DNA from: Neisseria chenwenguii
GTDB lineage: Bacteria; Pseudomonadota; Gammaproteobacteria; Burkholderiales; Neisseriaceae
Assembly: GCF_002216145.1 (NCBI RefSeq)
Contig: NZ_CP022278.1
Span: 1,240,001 to 1,304,000, forward strand
Direction: 5' to 3'
DNA length: 64,000 bases
Position 1 is the stretch's first letter. Each line of letters starts with the position of its first letter. The notes beneath the pieces are model-generated. The model had not been told where the DNA came from. It did no database searches and was given only the letters and a program-made list of their open reading frames with translations. Positions 50,605 through 60,372 of this stretch are shown piece after piece. The translations under genes were made by a program, and so were the position numbers.

Positions 50605-51597
50605 TTACCAGATTGAGTTATGGATGAATTTTAGTTCATTTTGAATTTTGTATACAGACTCATTGACAGAAGTTTTGACTCTGTTGATATACATGGTTTC
50701 TCCTGAGTTCATACACAAAATAGGTTTGGACTGCGCAGTTGACATTCTTCCGCTACCTAAAAAATCATCAAGCATAACAATGTGGTTTGCAGGGTTGGAT
50801 GTAGTAAATAGGCTAATCTGTCTTGCAATAAGATTATAAATTTCTTTTAAAAACATCTTAGTTTGCTGATTTGGGATGTTTCGTGCCCCCGCAACTGTTG
50901 ACCAGCCACAGTGCGTCAAAACAATCATCTGAATTTTTGGAGTGTGATTATCAGAAGTAGGAGTTCTGCGAAACTCACTATTTGGATTGGTCAGTATGTC
51001 AAGTAGCAGTCTTAAAGAATTTATAGATTGCTGGTCTGTGCGAACAGGAATAATTAAGGCATCGGTTGCATGCCATGCTAAATGTGTTGCTCCGGAGAAG
51101 AATGGCGATGTGTCAATTAAGCATTTATCGGCATTAATGATTTGTTTTTCTTTTTGAATTTCACTTTTAAGTGAGTATAACATTTTATCTATCATTTCCT
51201 CTTGTGCCGAACCCATGATAGTACGGGCTTGTACTAATGCGTTAGCCATTTGTGATGGTAGAATATAAAGTTCGTTAGAAGATTTGATAAAGTAATTATT
51301 TTTCCCCTCAAAAAATTTATTTGTTTCTGCAATATACTGGGAAGTGTTTGTTGCAAATCCAAATCCCGGTAAAAAGTAAGGGCGAAGAATATCGTTAACA
51401 GAGAGGCTGGGACTTAATTGATAATCTTTATTAAAGAAGTAAGAAAGATTTCCTTGAGGGCAAGTATCGACGATTAATGCATTATTAGCTAAAAAAGATA
51501 GATTGAATGCTAAAGAAGTTTTTCCTATTCCTCCTCTAAGATTACTAAATAGTATAAGTATCGAGTTTGGGTAAATCTAAGGGCGGTTCGTTTCCAT
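50605..51597 (-). pseudogene. ParA-like ATPase with a broken 5' end
   Basis: AT-rich gene for a ParA/MinD-type ATPase. Reading leftward, SILILFSNLRGGIGKTSLAF carries the deviant Walker A (GGIGKTS, about 51545-51525), then ALIVDTCPQGNLSYFF (Walker A' partner DxxPQGN) and, from 51249, about 214 more residues with LIIPVRTDQQS and MIVLTHCG, typical of the family. Between the P-loop and an in-frame ATG at 51597 (METNRP) lies a TAG (51579-51577), and no ATG, GTG or TTG start follows before the P-loop. So the product is probably not made intact. No ParB or centromere-like repeats are seen. Confidence 0.65.
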
Positions 51598-51677
51598 TGG
51601 CAATGGATTCTTGGCGTTTAATTTAAAGTTTCGATAGTCATAAGTAGTTACTCCATATTCTGTAATTGGTTTTTTGT

Positions 51678-51705
51678 ATTATACAGGTTTACGGAAAACT
51701 AGTAA
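51678..51705 (-). promoter_or_regulatory. Possible promoter of the ParA-like gene
   Basis: On the minus strand: TTACTA (51705-51700), a 16-base spacer and TATAAT (51683-51678). A GGAG before an ATG at about 51642 gives only the 7-residue frame MTIETLN before a stop, which may be the shifted true start of the ATPase. Confidence 0.4.
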
Positions 51706-51746
51706 GCAGATTGCTCAGTAAATCCTAACATATGAAAAAAACGCTT

Positions 51747-52742
51747 TCAGACGGCCTGTGATGCGGGTTTTTGATGTTCCAACATCAGTAAAAACTGCTG
51801 TAAATCCTGCGGCAGCGGGGCGTGTAAAACCAGCTTTTCGTCTGTGAGCGGATGGTTGAGATGCAGCTCGGTGGCGTGTAGGAACATCCGTTTCAAGCCC
51901 AGTTTCTGCAAACGCCTGTTGGCCTGATAATCTCCGTAGCGTTCGTCACCCGCGATGGGGCAACCCTGTGCCTGCAGGTGCACGCGGATTTGGTGGGTGC
52001 GGCCGGTTTTCAACGTGGCTTCGACGTAGGTCAGCGCGGAGAGGCCGACTTGGTGCAAGATGCCGTCTGAAAAGCGGTTGAGCACGCGGAAAATCGTGTG
52101 GGCGGACTGGCCGTTTTCGGCGACGCGCACCATTTTTTCGCCTTGTGCGCCGGTGTATTTGAACAGCGGCAGTTTGACGTGGAAACGGTCGTTGGGCAGT
52201 TTGCCGACGCCGAGGGCGAGGTAGGTTTTTTTCGGGCGGTCGTTGCGGATGGCTTCGTGAAGTTTGACCAGTGCGCTGCGTTTTTTGGCAATCATCAAGA
52301 GGCCGCTGGTGTCTTTGTCGAGGCGGTGGACGAGTTCGAGGTATTTGGCTTGCGGACGGGCTTGGCGGAGCTGTTCAATGACGCCGAAGCTGATGCCGCT
52401 ACCGCCGTGTACGGCGACGCCGGCAGGTTTGTTGATGACGAGCAGGGCGTCGTCTTCGTAGATGATGTCGAATTCGCGGGCAGGGGGGGGATTTTTTTCA
52501 GACGGCCTTTGTTTTTCGGCGGTTCGCACGGGCGGAATGCGCAGGATTTGGCCGGCTTCGATACGCGTATCGGGCTTGCAGCGTCTCTTGTCGAGCCGCA
52601 CTTCGCCTGCGCGGATAATGCGGTGGATATGGCTTTTCGGTACGCCTTTGAGGGTTTTGATCAGATAGTTGTCGAGGCGTTGGCCGGCTTCGTGTTCGCC
52701 GATGGTGAGGAAGCCCGCCGAATCTTTGCTTATTGCACGCAT
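51747..52742 (-). CDS. rluC: 23S rRNA pseudouridine synthase RluC
   Basis: A 331-residue synthase that makes pseudouridines 955, 2504 and 2580 (E. coli numbers) in 23S rRNA. An S4 domain (GQRLDNYLIKTLKGVPKSHIHRIIRAGEVRLDKRR, residues about 20-75) precedes the catalytic domain with HRLDKDTSGLLMIAKK (active-site Asp) near residue 140 and TGRTHQIRVHL near 247. It diverges from rne, an ancient neighbourhood. An uptake sequence is encoded as QRPSEK in the linker. Confidence 0.94.
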   Translation of the reverse strand: MRAISKDSAGFLTIGEHEAGQRLDNYLIKTLKGVPKSHIHRIIRAGEVRLDKRRCKPDTRIEAGQILRIPPVRTAEKQRPSEKNPPPAREFDIIYEDDALLVINKPAGVAVHGGSGISFGVIEQLRQARPQAKYLELVHRLDKDTSGLLMIAKKRSALVKLHEAIRNDRPKKTYLALGVGKLPNDRFHVKLPLFKYTGAQGEKMVRVAENGQSAHTIFRVLNRFSDGILHQVGLSALTYVEATLKTGRTHQIRVHLQAQGCPIAGDERYGDYQANRRLQKLGLKRMFLHATELHLNHPLTDEKLVLHAPLPQDLQQFLLMLEHQKPASQAV

Positions 52743-53391
52743 TTTCTCTATAATCCGAAGCGTCCGTTTCGTGTTGCCGGCTTGTTGATAAGGCCGTCTG
52801 AAACGGATTTACTGTTAAAGCGAGATTTTATATTAAAAACGCACTCCGCAAAGCATTTCCTTCCGTCCGCCAAGGGTTGTTCCCTTGCCGGCCGCGGGCG
52901 GGAGCATTTAACTAAGTTTGAATTTTTCTGTCCTGTCGTTCCGAATACTAAGACGGATCAGAGCACCGGCTCGGCGCATATTCCGACGATAAGCGAGGCA
53001 GACTGATAATAAGAAGATGACGGCTGTTGTTGTTCCGGTTTCCTGATTGGTTTTGCAGGAAACGGATTTTGTTTAGGCCTGACGGTGCTGGAAAGATGGC
53101 ACGCAGGCGGCGCCGGTGCGGGGGAACCGCAGCGGTGGAATGTTCTTTAATGACCTTCTTTATCTGAATCGGGATTTGCCCGCATCGGGCGGTTTGGCGC
53201 AGCTTTTGCGCGGCCTTTTGATGCGGAATGCAGATTCCCGGGCCGCACATGGCCGTTTTCAGGCGGCATGCAACACTGCGGTTTCCAAAATTCGAATACT
53301 GGTTATCGGAGCTTCCGCTCCAGCCTCGCGGGTGCCAAATCAGGGCGTCGGCCGTCTGAAAAACGGGCTGATGCCTGCGAGGTCATTTATC
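52743..53391 (+). promoter_or_regulatory. Long leader region of rne
   Basis: About 650 bases between the divergent starts of rluC and rne. E. coli rne has a long 5' leader through which RNase E controls its own mRNA; this region may do the same. Hairpins are visible: GTTTCCTG / CAGGAAAC (53038-53063), and CCTCGCGGG / CCTGCGAGG close to the start codon (about 53325-53382) with an uptake sequence in the loop. No gene is seen. Confidence 0.5.
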
Positions 53392-56304
53392 ATGAAACGT
53401 ATGTTGTTTAACGCAACGCAGGCCGAAGAGCTGCGCGTTGCGATTGTCGATGGACAGAACCTTCTGGATTTGGACATCGAAACGCTGGGCAAAGAACAGC
53501 GCAAAGGTAATATCTACAAGGGTGTGATCACCCGTATCGAGCCGTCGCTGGAAGCGTGTTTCGTGGATTACGGAACCGACCGGCACGGCTTTTTGCCGTT
53601 TAAAGAAGTGTCGCGCAGTTATTTCCAAGACTACGACGGCGGCCGCGTGCGCATCCAAGACGTGCTCAAAGAGGGCATGGAAGTCATCGTTCAGGTGGAA
53701 AAAGACGAGCGCGGCAACAAAGGCGCGGCGCTGACCACCTTTATTTCGCTGGCCGGCCGCTATCTGGTTTTGATGCCGAACAACCCGCGCGGCGGCGGCG
53801 TTTCGCGCCGTATCGAGGGCGAAGAGCGTCAGGAGTTGAAAGAAGCGATGGCGCAGCTTGACGTGCCGCGCGGCATGAGCCTGATTGCCCGCACCGCCGG
53901 CATCGGCCGCAGCGTTGAAGAATTGCAATGGGATTTCAATTATTTGCTGCAACTTTGGCGCGCAATTGAAGAAGCGGGCGCGGCGCATCACGACCCGTAT
54001 CTGCTGTTTATGGAAAGCTCGTTGCTGATTCGCGCCATCCGTGATTATTTCCGCAACGACATCGGCGAAATTCTGGTCGATAACCAAGAGGTTTACGACC
54101 AAGTGTCGGAATTTATGAGCTATGTGATGCCGGGCAACGTAGGCCGTCTGAAACTCTATACCGACCATACGCCGCTGTTTTCCCGTTTCCAAATCGAGCA
54201 CCAAATCGAAAGCGCGTTTTCCCGCAGCGTCAGCCTGCCCTCGGGCGGCGCGATTGTCATCGACCACACCGAAGCGCTGGTGTCGATTGACGTGAACTCT
54301 GCCCGTGCCACGCGCGGCGCCGATATCGAAGACACCGCGTTCAAAACCAATATGGAAGCGGCGGAAGAAGTCGCCCGCCAGATGCGCCTGCGCGATTTGG
54401 GCGGTTTGGTCGTCATCGACTTCATCGACATGGAAAACCCGAAACACCAGCGCGACGTGGAAAACGTCTTGCGCGACGCGCTGAAAAAAGATCGCGCGCG
54501 CGTGCAGATGGGCAAACTTTCCCGTTTCGGCCTGCTCGAACTTTCCCGCCAACGCCTGAAACCGGCCTTGGGCGAAAGCAGCCACGTCGCCTGTCCGCGC
54601 TGCGCCGGTACCGGCGTTATCCGCGGCATCGAATCGACTGCGCTGCACGTTCTGCGCCTGATTCAGGACGAAGCGATGAAAGACAACACCGGCGAAGTGC
54701 ACGCGCAAGTGCCCGTCGATGTGGCGACTTTCCTGTTGAACGAAAAACGCGCCGAGCTGTTCGGTTTGGAAGAACGGTTGGACGTTTCCGTTTTACTGAT
54801 TCCGAACATCCATCTGGAAAATCCTCACTACGAAATCACCCGCGTGCGCATCGACGACGTGGAAGAAGACGGCGAGCCGAGCTACAAACGCGTGGCCGAG
54901 CCTGAAGAAGATGAACGCAGCAAGCCGTTCGGCAGCGAAAAAGCCAAAGCCGCCCGCCCCGAGCCCGCGGTCAAAGGCGTGCGCCACACCCAGCCTGCGC
55001 CGACGTTTGCCGAAACCAAACAGGCTTCGTGGTGGGACAACTTCAAAGCCTGGTTGGGCAGGATTTTCGGCGGTTCGAACGCTGCCGAAGAAGTCAAACC
55101 CGCGTCTGAAACGGCTGAAAAACGCAGCCCGTCGGAACGCGGCGGCAACCGCGACCGTAACCGCCGCCAAAACCCGCGCCGCAGCGGCAAACGCGACAGC
55201 AGCCGCGTCGAAGTGGTCGAAGTGAACGCCGATGACGCGCCGAACGGCGAAAACGGCAAATCCGATAACCGTGACAACCGCAACCGCCGCGACCGCGGAC
55301 GGGGTAGGGATCGCGATAACCGCGATAACCGAAACGCCGCGCCCGTTGCCGCATTGGCCGGCGCCGAAGCCGGCGAAAGCGCTGTGATGCCGTCTGAAAG
55401 CAACAGCGGCGAAACGCGCAACCGCCGCAACGAGCGTAACCGCAACGAGCGCATCGGATGCGAAGAGCGGAGCGACCGCAACGGTAACCGCAACAACCGT
55501 CGTAGCAACGGCAAAAAACGCAATATTCCGTCTGCCGCCAAAATCGAGCAGTATCTGAATATCGGCGACGCCGCCGACAAAGTGCGCTTCGCCGTTGCCC
55601 ACGTTTACGGCGAAACCGTCGAACAGCCGCCGCTGGAAATCGCCGTCGCCGCGCCCGCAGCCACCGTTGCCCTGAGCAACCTGCCGTCTGAAAACGAAAG
55701 CAGCGAACCGCTGGTCATCGTGATTCCGGGCGTAGAAGAAGCCGCGCAGGCCGCCGAAGCACCGCCGGTGTTTGTCAGCGAGCCGGTTTTATATACCGAA
55801 AACGCCGTCCGCGCCGCCGAAAACGTGCCCGAAACCATCCGCGTGGAAGAAAGCACCGCCGACGACAACGCGCTGATTGATTCCGCCGTCGGCAGCGTTT
55901 CCGCCGCCGTTACCTCGGTGTTGGCGACAGAAGAGCGCGATTTTCTGCCGATGACCGCCGTTCCCGGCGAAGAAGAGGTGCACGCGGTGGAAGTGATGGA
56001 GGAAGAACTCTTGGCGATGAACGCCGCCAAAGAGGCCGAAGCCGCCGCCGAAGTCGTGGCAGAGGGAATGCCGTCTGAAATCCCCGCACCCGCCGCAGTC
56101 GAAACAGACAGGCCCGCCATTGCCGCTCCGACCGATTTGGGCGGACTGACCTTCGTTGAAACCGACCCCGCCGCCGCAGCCGCGTTTGCCGGTCAGCTCC
56201 AGCCCGAGCAGCCCGCCGTCCTGCGCCGTGCCGACGTGCCGAAAGCCGAAGCCGAAGACCTGACCGAAGTGGAAATGGTTTTGGTGGAAACTGAAAAGCA
56301 GTAA
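53392..56304 (+). CDS. rne: Ribonuclease E
   Basis: A 970-residue endonuclease that starts mRNA decay and rRNA/tRNA processing. MKRMLFNATQAEELRVAIVDGQNLLDLD opens the S1/RNase H-like core; catalytic aspartates lie in SIDVNSARATRG and VVIDFIDME; the zinc link is CPRCAGTG near residue 403. The C-terminal half (about 520-970) is unstructured, with an arginine-rich RNA-binding stretch (RNRRQNPRRSGKR and more NRDNRNRRDRGRGRDRDN) and an acidic alanine-rich end. It includes in-frame uptake sequences coding MPSE/LPSEN. The start at 53392 is set by the family. Confidence 0.96.
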   Translation: MKRMLFNATQAEELRVAIVDGQNLLDLDIETLGKEQRKGNIYKGVITRIEPSLEACFVDYGTDRHGFLPFKEVSRSYFQDYDGGRVRIQDVLKEGMEVIVQVEKDERGNKGAALTTFISLAGRYLVLMPNNPRGGGVSRRIEGEERQELKEAMAQLDVPRGMSLIARTAGIGRSVEELQWDFNYLLQLWRAIEEAGAAHHDPYLLFMESSLLIRAIRDYFRNDIGEILVDNQEVYDQVSEFMSYVMPGNVGRLKLYTDHTPLFSRFQIEHQIESAFSRSVSLPSGGAIVIDHTEALVSIDVNSARATRGADIEDTAFKTNMEAAEEVARQMRLRDLGGLVVIDFIDMENPKHQRDVENVLRDALKKDRARVQMGKLSRFGLLELSRQRLKPALGESSHVACPRCAGTGVIRGIESTALHVLRLIQDEAMKDNTGEVHAQVPVDVATFLLNEKRAELFGLEERLDVSVLLIPNIHLENPHYEITRVRIDDVEEDGEPSYKRVAEPEEDERSKPFGSEKAKAARPEPAVKGVRHTQPAPTFAETKQASWWDNFKAWLGRIFGGSNAAEEVKPASETAEKRSPSERGGNRDRNRRQNPRRSGKRDSSRVEVVEVNADDAPNGENGKSDNRDNRNRRDRGRGRDRDNRDNRNAAPVAALAGAEAGESAVMPSESNSGETRNRRNERNRNERIGCEERSDRNGNRNNRRSNGKKRNIPSAAKIEQYLNIGDAADKVRFAVAHVYGETVEQPPLEIAVAAPAATVALSNLPSENESSEPLVIVIPGVEEAAQAAEAPPVFVSEPVLYTENAVRAAENVPETIRVEESTADDNALIDSAVGSVSAAVTSVLATEERDFLPMTAVPGEEEVHAVEVMEEELLAMNAAKEAEAAAEVVAEGMPSEIPAPAAVETDRPAIAAPTDLGGLTFVETDPAAAAAFAGQLQPEQPAVLRRADVPKAEAEDLTEVEMVLVETEKQ

Positions 56305-56317
56305 GGCAAAGCGAAGA

Positions 56318-56346
56318 AAAGCCCGACGGAAACGCCGGGCTTTTTT
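56318..56346 (+). terminator. Intrinsic terminator of rne
   Basis: AAAGCCCGACG, loop GAAA, CGCCGGGCTTTTTT. Confidence 0.8.
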
Positions 56347-56438
56347 GCGTGAGGCCGTCTGAAACCGCATGATTGCTTTCAGACGGCCTGAACCCTTGCT
56401 ATGATTACCCCGTTTTCCATCTTCAAAACATTCCCGCC

Positions 56439-59129
56439 ATGACTACCGACCTCACCGCCGCCGCACGCCCTTATTCGCTGTTTCTTGCCCGCAATCTGGA
56501 TTCAGGCCGTCTGGAAGATGAGATTTTACTGCCGATGTTGGGCAAGGTTTTGAATCTTGAGGATTTTCAGACTTTTGCGGATTGGGCGAAAATCCGCGCC
56601 GATGAAGACGAGGCGGAACTGGCGAAACAGTTGCGCAGGTTGCGCCGTTATGTGGTGTCGCAGATTATTGTGCGCGATCTGAACCGTATCAGCGATTTAA
56701 ACGAAGTTACCCGCACGATTACGCTGTTTGCCGATTTTGCGGTCAATACGGCGCTGGATTTTGCTTATGCGTATTATCGGGATCTCTACGGCACGCCGAT
56801 GGGGCGTTATACGCAGTCGCCGCAGCATTTGAGCGTGGTAGCGATGGGCAAGGCGGGCGGTTATGAGCTGAACGTATCGTCCGATATTGATTTGATTTTC
56901 GTCTATGGCGAGTCGGGCGTGACCGACGGGCGGCGCGAACGGGAAAATCAGGAATTTTTTACCAAAGTCGGGCAGAAGCTGATTGCGCTGTTGAACGACA
57001 TTACCGCCGACGGACGGGTGTTCCGCGTGGATATGCGGCTTCGGCCGGACGGGGATTCGGGCGCGCTGGTTTTGAGCGAGACGGCGCTCGAGCAGTATTT
57101 GATCCAGCAGGGGCGCGAGTGGGAACGCTATGCGTGGTGCAAAGGGCGTGTGGTTACGCCTTTTCCCAATGATATTAAGGGCTTGGTGCGGCCTTTTGTG
57201 TTCCGCAAGTATTTGGACTACAACGCTTACGAGGCGATGCGCAGCCTGCACCGCCAAATCCGCAGCGAAGTCAGCAAAAAAGGCATGGAAAACAATGTGA
57301 AACTCGGCGCGGGCGGCATTCGCGAAGTGGAATTTATCGCGCAGATTTTCCAGATGATACGCGGCGGGCAGATGCGCGCGCTGCAACTGAAAGGCACGCA
57401 GGAAACGCTGTTGAAATTGGGCGGGCTGGGCGTTTTGCCCGCCGAAACGGTGGAAACGCTGCTTGCGGCCTACCGCTTTTTGCGCGACGTCGAACACCGC
57501 CTGCAATATTGGGATGACCAGCAGACGCAGACGCTGCCTGAAAATGCCGAACAGCAGCAGCTTCTGGCCGAAAGTATGGGTTTTACCGATTACGCGGCGT
57601 TTTCAGACGGCCTCAATGCACATCGTGAAAAAGTGAACGCGCTCTTCAACGAAATTTTGAGCGAACCCGAAGAGCAGGCCGACGGCGCGGCGGGTGAATG
57701 GGCGTGGGTGTGGCAGCGCGGTGCGGATGAAACCGAGCTTCAGGGCCGTCTGAAAAACGCGGGTTTTGATGCCGAAACCGTCGCCGCGCGTTTGGAAAAC
57801 ATCCGCAACGGCAACAAATACCGCCACCTATCCGCCCACGCGCAGCCGCGCTTCGACGCCGTTGTGCCGCTGTTTGCCCAAGCCGCCGCCTCGCAGTCCA
57901 ATCCAACCGAAACGCTGCTGCGCCTCTTGGATTTTCTGGAAAACATCAGCCGCCGTTCGGCTTATCTCGCCTTTCTCAACGAGCATCCGCAAACCCTCGC
58001 CCACCTCGCGCAAATCATGAGCCAGAGCGCGTGGGTCGCCGGCTACCTTACCCAATACCCGATTCTGCTCGACGAACTCATCAGCGCCCAGCTTTTAGAC
58101 ACCGCGTTTGACTGGTCCAAACTCGCCGCCGAACTTTCAGACGGCCTCGACAACTGCGGCGGCGACACCGAAGCGCAGATGGATACCCTGCGCCGCTTCC
58201 AACACGCGCAAGTGTTCCGTCTCGCCGTACAGGATTTGGCGGGCTTGTGGACGGTCGAAGCCCTATCCGACCAGCTTTCCCTGCTCGCAGACACTGTCAT
58301 CGCCGCCGTCCTGCCGCGCGTGTGGGCCGATATGCCGAAAAAACACCGCGACACGCCCGAGTTCGCCGTTATCAGCTACGGCAAACTCGGCGGCAAAGAA
58401 TTGGGCTACACCTCCGACCTCGACCTCGTTTACCTCTACGACGACGCCGACCCCGACGCGCAAGACGCCTACACCCGCCTTGCCTGCCGCCTGACCAACT
58501 GGCTTTCCGCTCCCACCGGCGCGGGCTCGCTCTACGAGGTCGATCTGCGCCTGCGCCCCGAAGGCGACAGCGGATTCATGGCATACAGCCTCGCCGCGTT
58601 TGAAAAATACCAGCGCGAAAAAGCCTGGACTTGGGAACACCAAGCCCTGACCCGCGCCCGTTTCGTCTGCGGCAAGCCCGAAATTCGGACGGCCTTCGAC
58701 CGCATCCGCACCGCCATCCTCACCGCCGAACGCGATTCAGACGGCCTCAAGCGCGAAATCATCGAAATGCGCGAAAAAATGTTCCCCTCCCATCCCCCTG
58801 CCGACAGCAACGTCAAATACGCCCGCGGCGGCGTGGTCGATGTGGAATTTACCGTGCAATACCTCGTCCTCGCCCATTCCCGCCGCTACCCCGCCTTGCT
58901 CGACAACTACGGCAACATCGCCCTGCTCGACATCGCCGCCGACTACGGTTTGATCGACAAAAACCTGGCCGGACAATGCCGCAACGCCTACCGCTTCTAC
59001 CGCCTTCAACAGCACAACACCAAACTGCGCGACGCGGAAAAAGTGGAAGTCAACGCAGAATTGACGGGGCATTACGAGAGCGTGAGGAAACTGTGGCGGG
59101 ACGTGTTTGGGGAAGAAGTGAAGCGGTAG
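56439..59129 (+). CDS. glnE: Glutamine synthetase adenylyltransferase/deadenylase
   Basis: An 896-residue two-domain enzyme that adenylylates and deadenylylates glutamine synthetase in answer to PII. The two nucleotidyltransferase domains show their metal motifs: GGYELNVSSDIDLIFVYGE near residue 150 and GGKELGYTSDLDLVYLYDD near 645; between them a regulatory helical part. The later MREKMFPSHP and GGVVDVEFTVQYLVL blocks agree. Start chosen at 56439 (MTTDLTAAARPY). Slightly shorter than the E. coli protein (946). Confidence 0.95.
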   Translation: MTTDLTAAARPYSLFLARNLDSGRLEDEILLPMLGKVLNLEDFQTFADWAKIRADEDEAELAKQLRRLRRYVVSQIIVRDLNRISDLNEVTRTITLFADFAVNTALDFAYAYYRDLYGTPMGRYTQSPQHLSVVAMGKAGGYELNVSSDIDLIFVYGESGVTDGRRERENQEFFTKVGQKLIALLNDITADGRVFRVDMRLRPDGDSGALVLSETALEQYLIQQGREWERYAWCKGRVVTPFPNDIKGLVRPFVFRKYLDYNAYEAMRSLHRQIRSEVSKKGMENNVKLGAGGIREVEFIAQIFQMIRGGQMRALQLKGTQETLLKLGGLGVLPAETVETLLAAYRFLRDVEHRLQYWDDQQTQTLPENAEQQQLLAESMGFTDYAAFSDGLNAHREKVNALFNEILSEPEEQADGAAGEWAWVWQRGADETELQGRLKNAGFDAETVAARLENIRNGNKYRHLSAHAQPRFDAVVPLFAQAAASQSNPTETLLRLLDFLENISRRSAYLAFLNEHPQTLAHLAQIMSQSAWVAGYLTQYPILLDELISAQLLDTAFDWSKLAAELSDGLDNCGGDTEAQMDTLRRFQHAQVFRLAVQDLAGLWTVEALSDQLSLLADTVIAAVLPRVWADMPKKHRDTPEFAVISYGKLGGKELGYTSDLDLVYLYDDADPDAQDAYTRLACRLTNWLSAPTGAGSLYEVDLRLRPEGDSGFMAYSLAAFEKYQREKAWTWEHQALTRARFVCGKPEIRTAFDRIRTAILTAERDSDGLKREIIEMREKMFPSHPPADSNVKYARGGVVDVEFTVQYLVLAHSRRYPALLDNYGNIALLDIAADYGLIDKNLAGQCRNAYRFYRLQQHNTKLRDAEKVEVNAELTGHYESVRKLWRDVFGEEVKR

Positions 59130-59247
59130 GTGCGGTTTTAGCCGCCCAAAAGCGGCGTAACCGTACGCCGCTCCGTTTGGAAATATCTGCCAATGCCGTC
59201 TGAAAAACCGTTCCCTCCAACCTGTATATTTAGACACTATAATTTAT

Positions 59248-60201
59248 ATGTATATCGGACGTTTTGCCCCCAGCCCCACCGGCCTGCTCCACATCGGCTC
59301 GCTGCTGACTGCGCTCGCTTCCTACGCCGACGCCCGCGCACACGGCGGGCGCTGGCTGGTGCGTATGGAAGACCTCGACCCGCCGCGCGAAATGGCGGGC
59401 GCGGCCGATGATATTTTGCGCACGCTCGAAGCGTTCGGCTTTGAGTGGGACGGCGAAACCGCCTACCAAAGCCGCCGTTACCCGCTTTACGAAGAGACCT
59501 TAGGCCGTCTGAAAGATGCGGGGCTGGTCTATCCCTGCTATTGCAGCCGCAAAGACTGGCAGGCCGCGGCGCAAACCGGTGCGGACGGTTTTGTGTACAA
59601 CGGCCGCTGCCGCGATTCGGTGCAACGGCCGTCTGACACTTCGACTTCGCTCAGTGCAAGCTCTTCGGCCGAGCGAAGTGCAGGCACTTCGGGTTCAAGC
59701 AAACCGCCCGCATGGAGGATCCGCGTCAACGACGAAACCATTGCGTTTACCGACCGCATCGTCGGCCGTTACGCGCAAAACCTTGCCCGCGACATCGGGG
59801 ATTTCGTGCTCTTACGTGCCGACGGATTTTGGGCGTATCAGCTTGCCGTCGTCGCCGATGACGCCGCGCAGGGCATTACCCACATCGTGCGCGGACAGGA
59901 TTTGCTGGTTTCCGCCCCGCGCCAGATTTATCTGCAACGCTGCCTGGGCCTCCCCCGGCCGCAATACGCCCACCTGCCGCTTTTGGTCAACAAACTCGGG
60001 CAGAAATGGTCGAAACAGACCCTCGCTCCCACGCTGGATTTGGGTGCACGCGAAAAGCTGCTGCGGCAGGTTTCCTCCTATCTCAACCTCCCGCCCGCGC
60101 CCGAAATTGACAAAACTCAAGATTTACTCGCATGGGCCGTGCAACATTGGGATATGGGAAAAGTGCCGTCTGAAAGCATTTGCACGGAAAATGCAGGCTG
60201 A
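59248..60201 (+). CDS. gluQ: Glutamyl-Q tRNA(Asp) synthetase with an inserted repeat segment
   Basis: A 317-residue enzyme that attaches glutamate to queuosine in tRNA(Asp). [20 protein letters not shown] gives the HIGH-type motif, CYCSRK...VYNGRC the zinc site, HIVRGQDLL the body and [10 protein letters not shown] the KMSKS-like motif. Residues about 126-152 ([15 protein letters not shown] and more Ser/Thr-rich sequence) are foreign to the family and are coded by an uptake sequence with ACTTCGACTTCGCTCAGTG repeats. The reading frame is kept, so the enzyme may still work. Start at 59248. Confidence 0.9.
   Translation: MYIGRFAPSPTGLLHIGSLLTALASYADARAHGGRWLVRMEDLDPPREMAGAADDILRTLEAFGFEWDGETAYQSRRYPLYEETLGRLKDAGLVYPCYCSRKDWQAAAQTGADGFVYNGRCRDSVQRPSDTSTSLSASSSAERSAGTSGSSKPPAWRIRVNDETIAFTDRIVGRYAQNLARDIGDFVLLRADGFWAYQLAVVADDAAQGITHIVRGQDLLVSAPRQIYLQRCLGLPRPQYAHLPLLVNKLGQKWSKQTLAPTLDLGAREKLLRQVSSYLNLPPAPEIDKTQDLLAWAVQHWDMGKVPSESICTENAG
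59623..59703. repeat. Dispersed repeat inserted in the gluQ reading frame
   Basis: Contains GGCCGTCTGACACTTCGACT and a second, inverted GAGCGAAGTGCAGGCACTTCG stretch. The same sequences lie between genes at about 5080-5110, 6180, 6575, 9770-9820 and 26240. Confidence 0.75.
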
Positions 60202-60372
60202 ACATGTTGCATCAAAAACCGAAATATCATCTGATTGATTAAAATTTGTAAGCGGATTTTGGTTTTACCGATTTTAACGATAAAATAAACGGAAATTTCC
60301 GGCGACGTACGGCCAATCAAACCGTACGCTGCCGCATGACGGATTTTTAATTGACACGAAAAGAAAACCGAA

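Noticed and set aside
50648..50839. 63-codon plus-strand frame opposite the ParA-like gene
   Set aside because: AT-rich shadow frame without start signals; the minus strand shows ParA family features.
53383..54708. 441-codon open frame opposite rne
   Set aside because: Shadow of the conserved RNase E catalytic core; no family resemblance.
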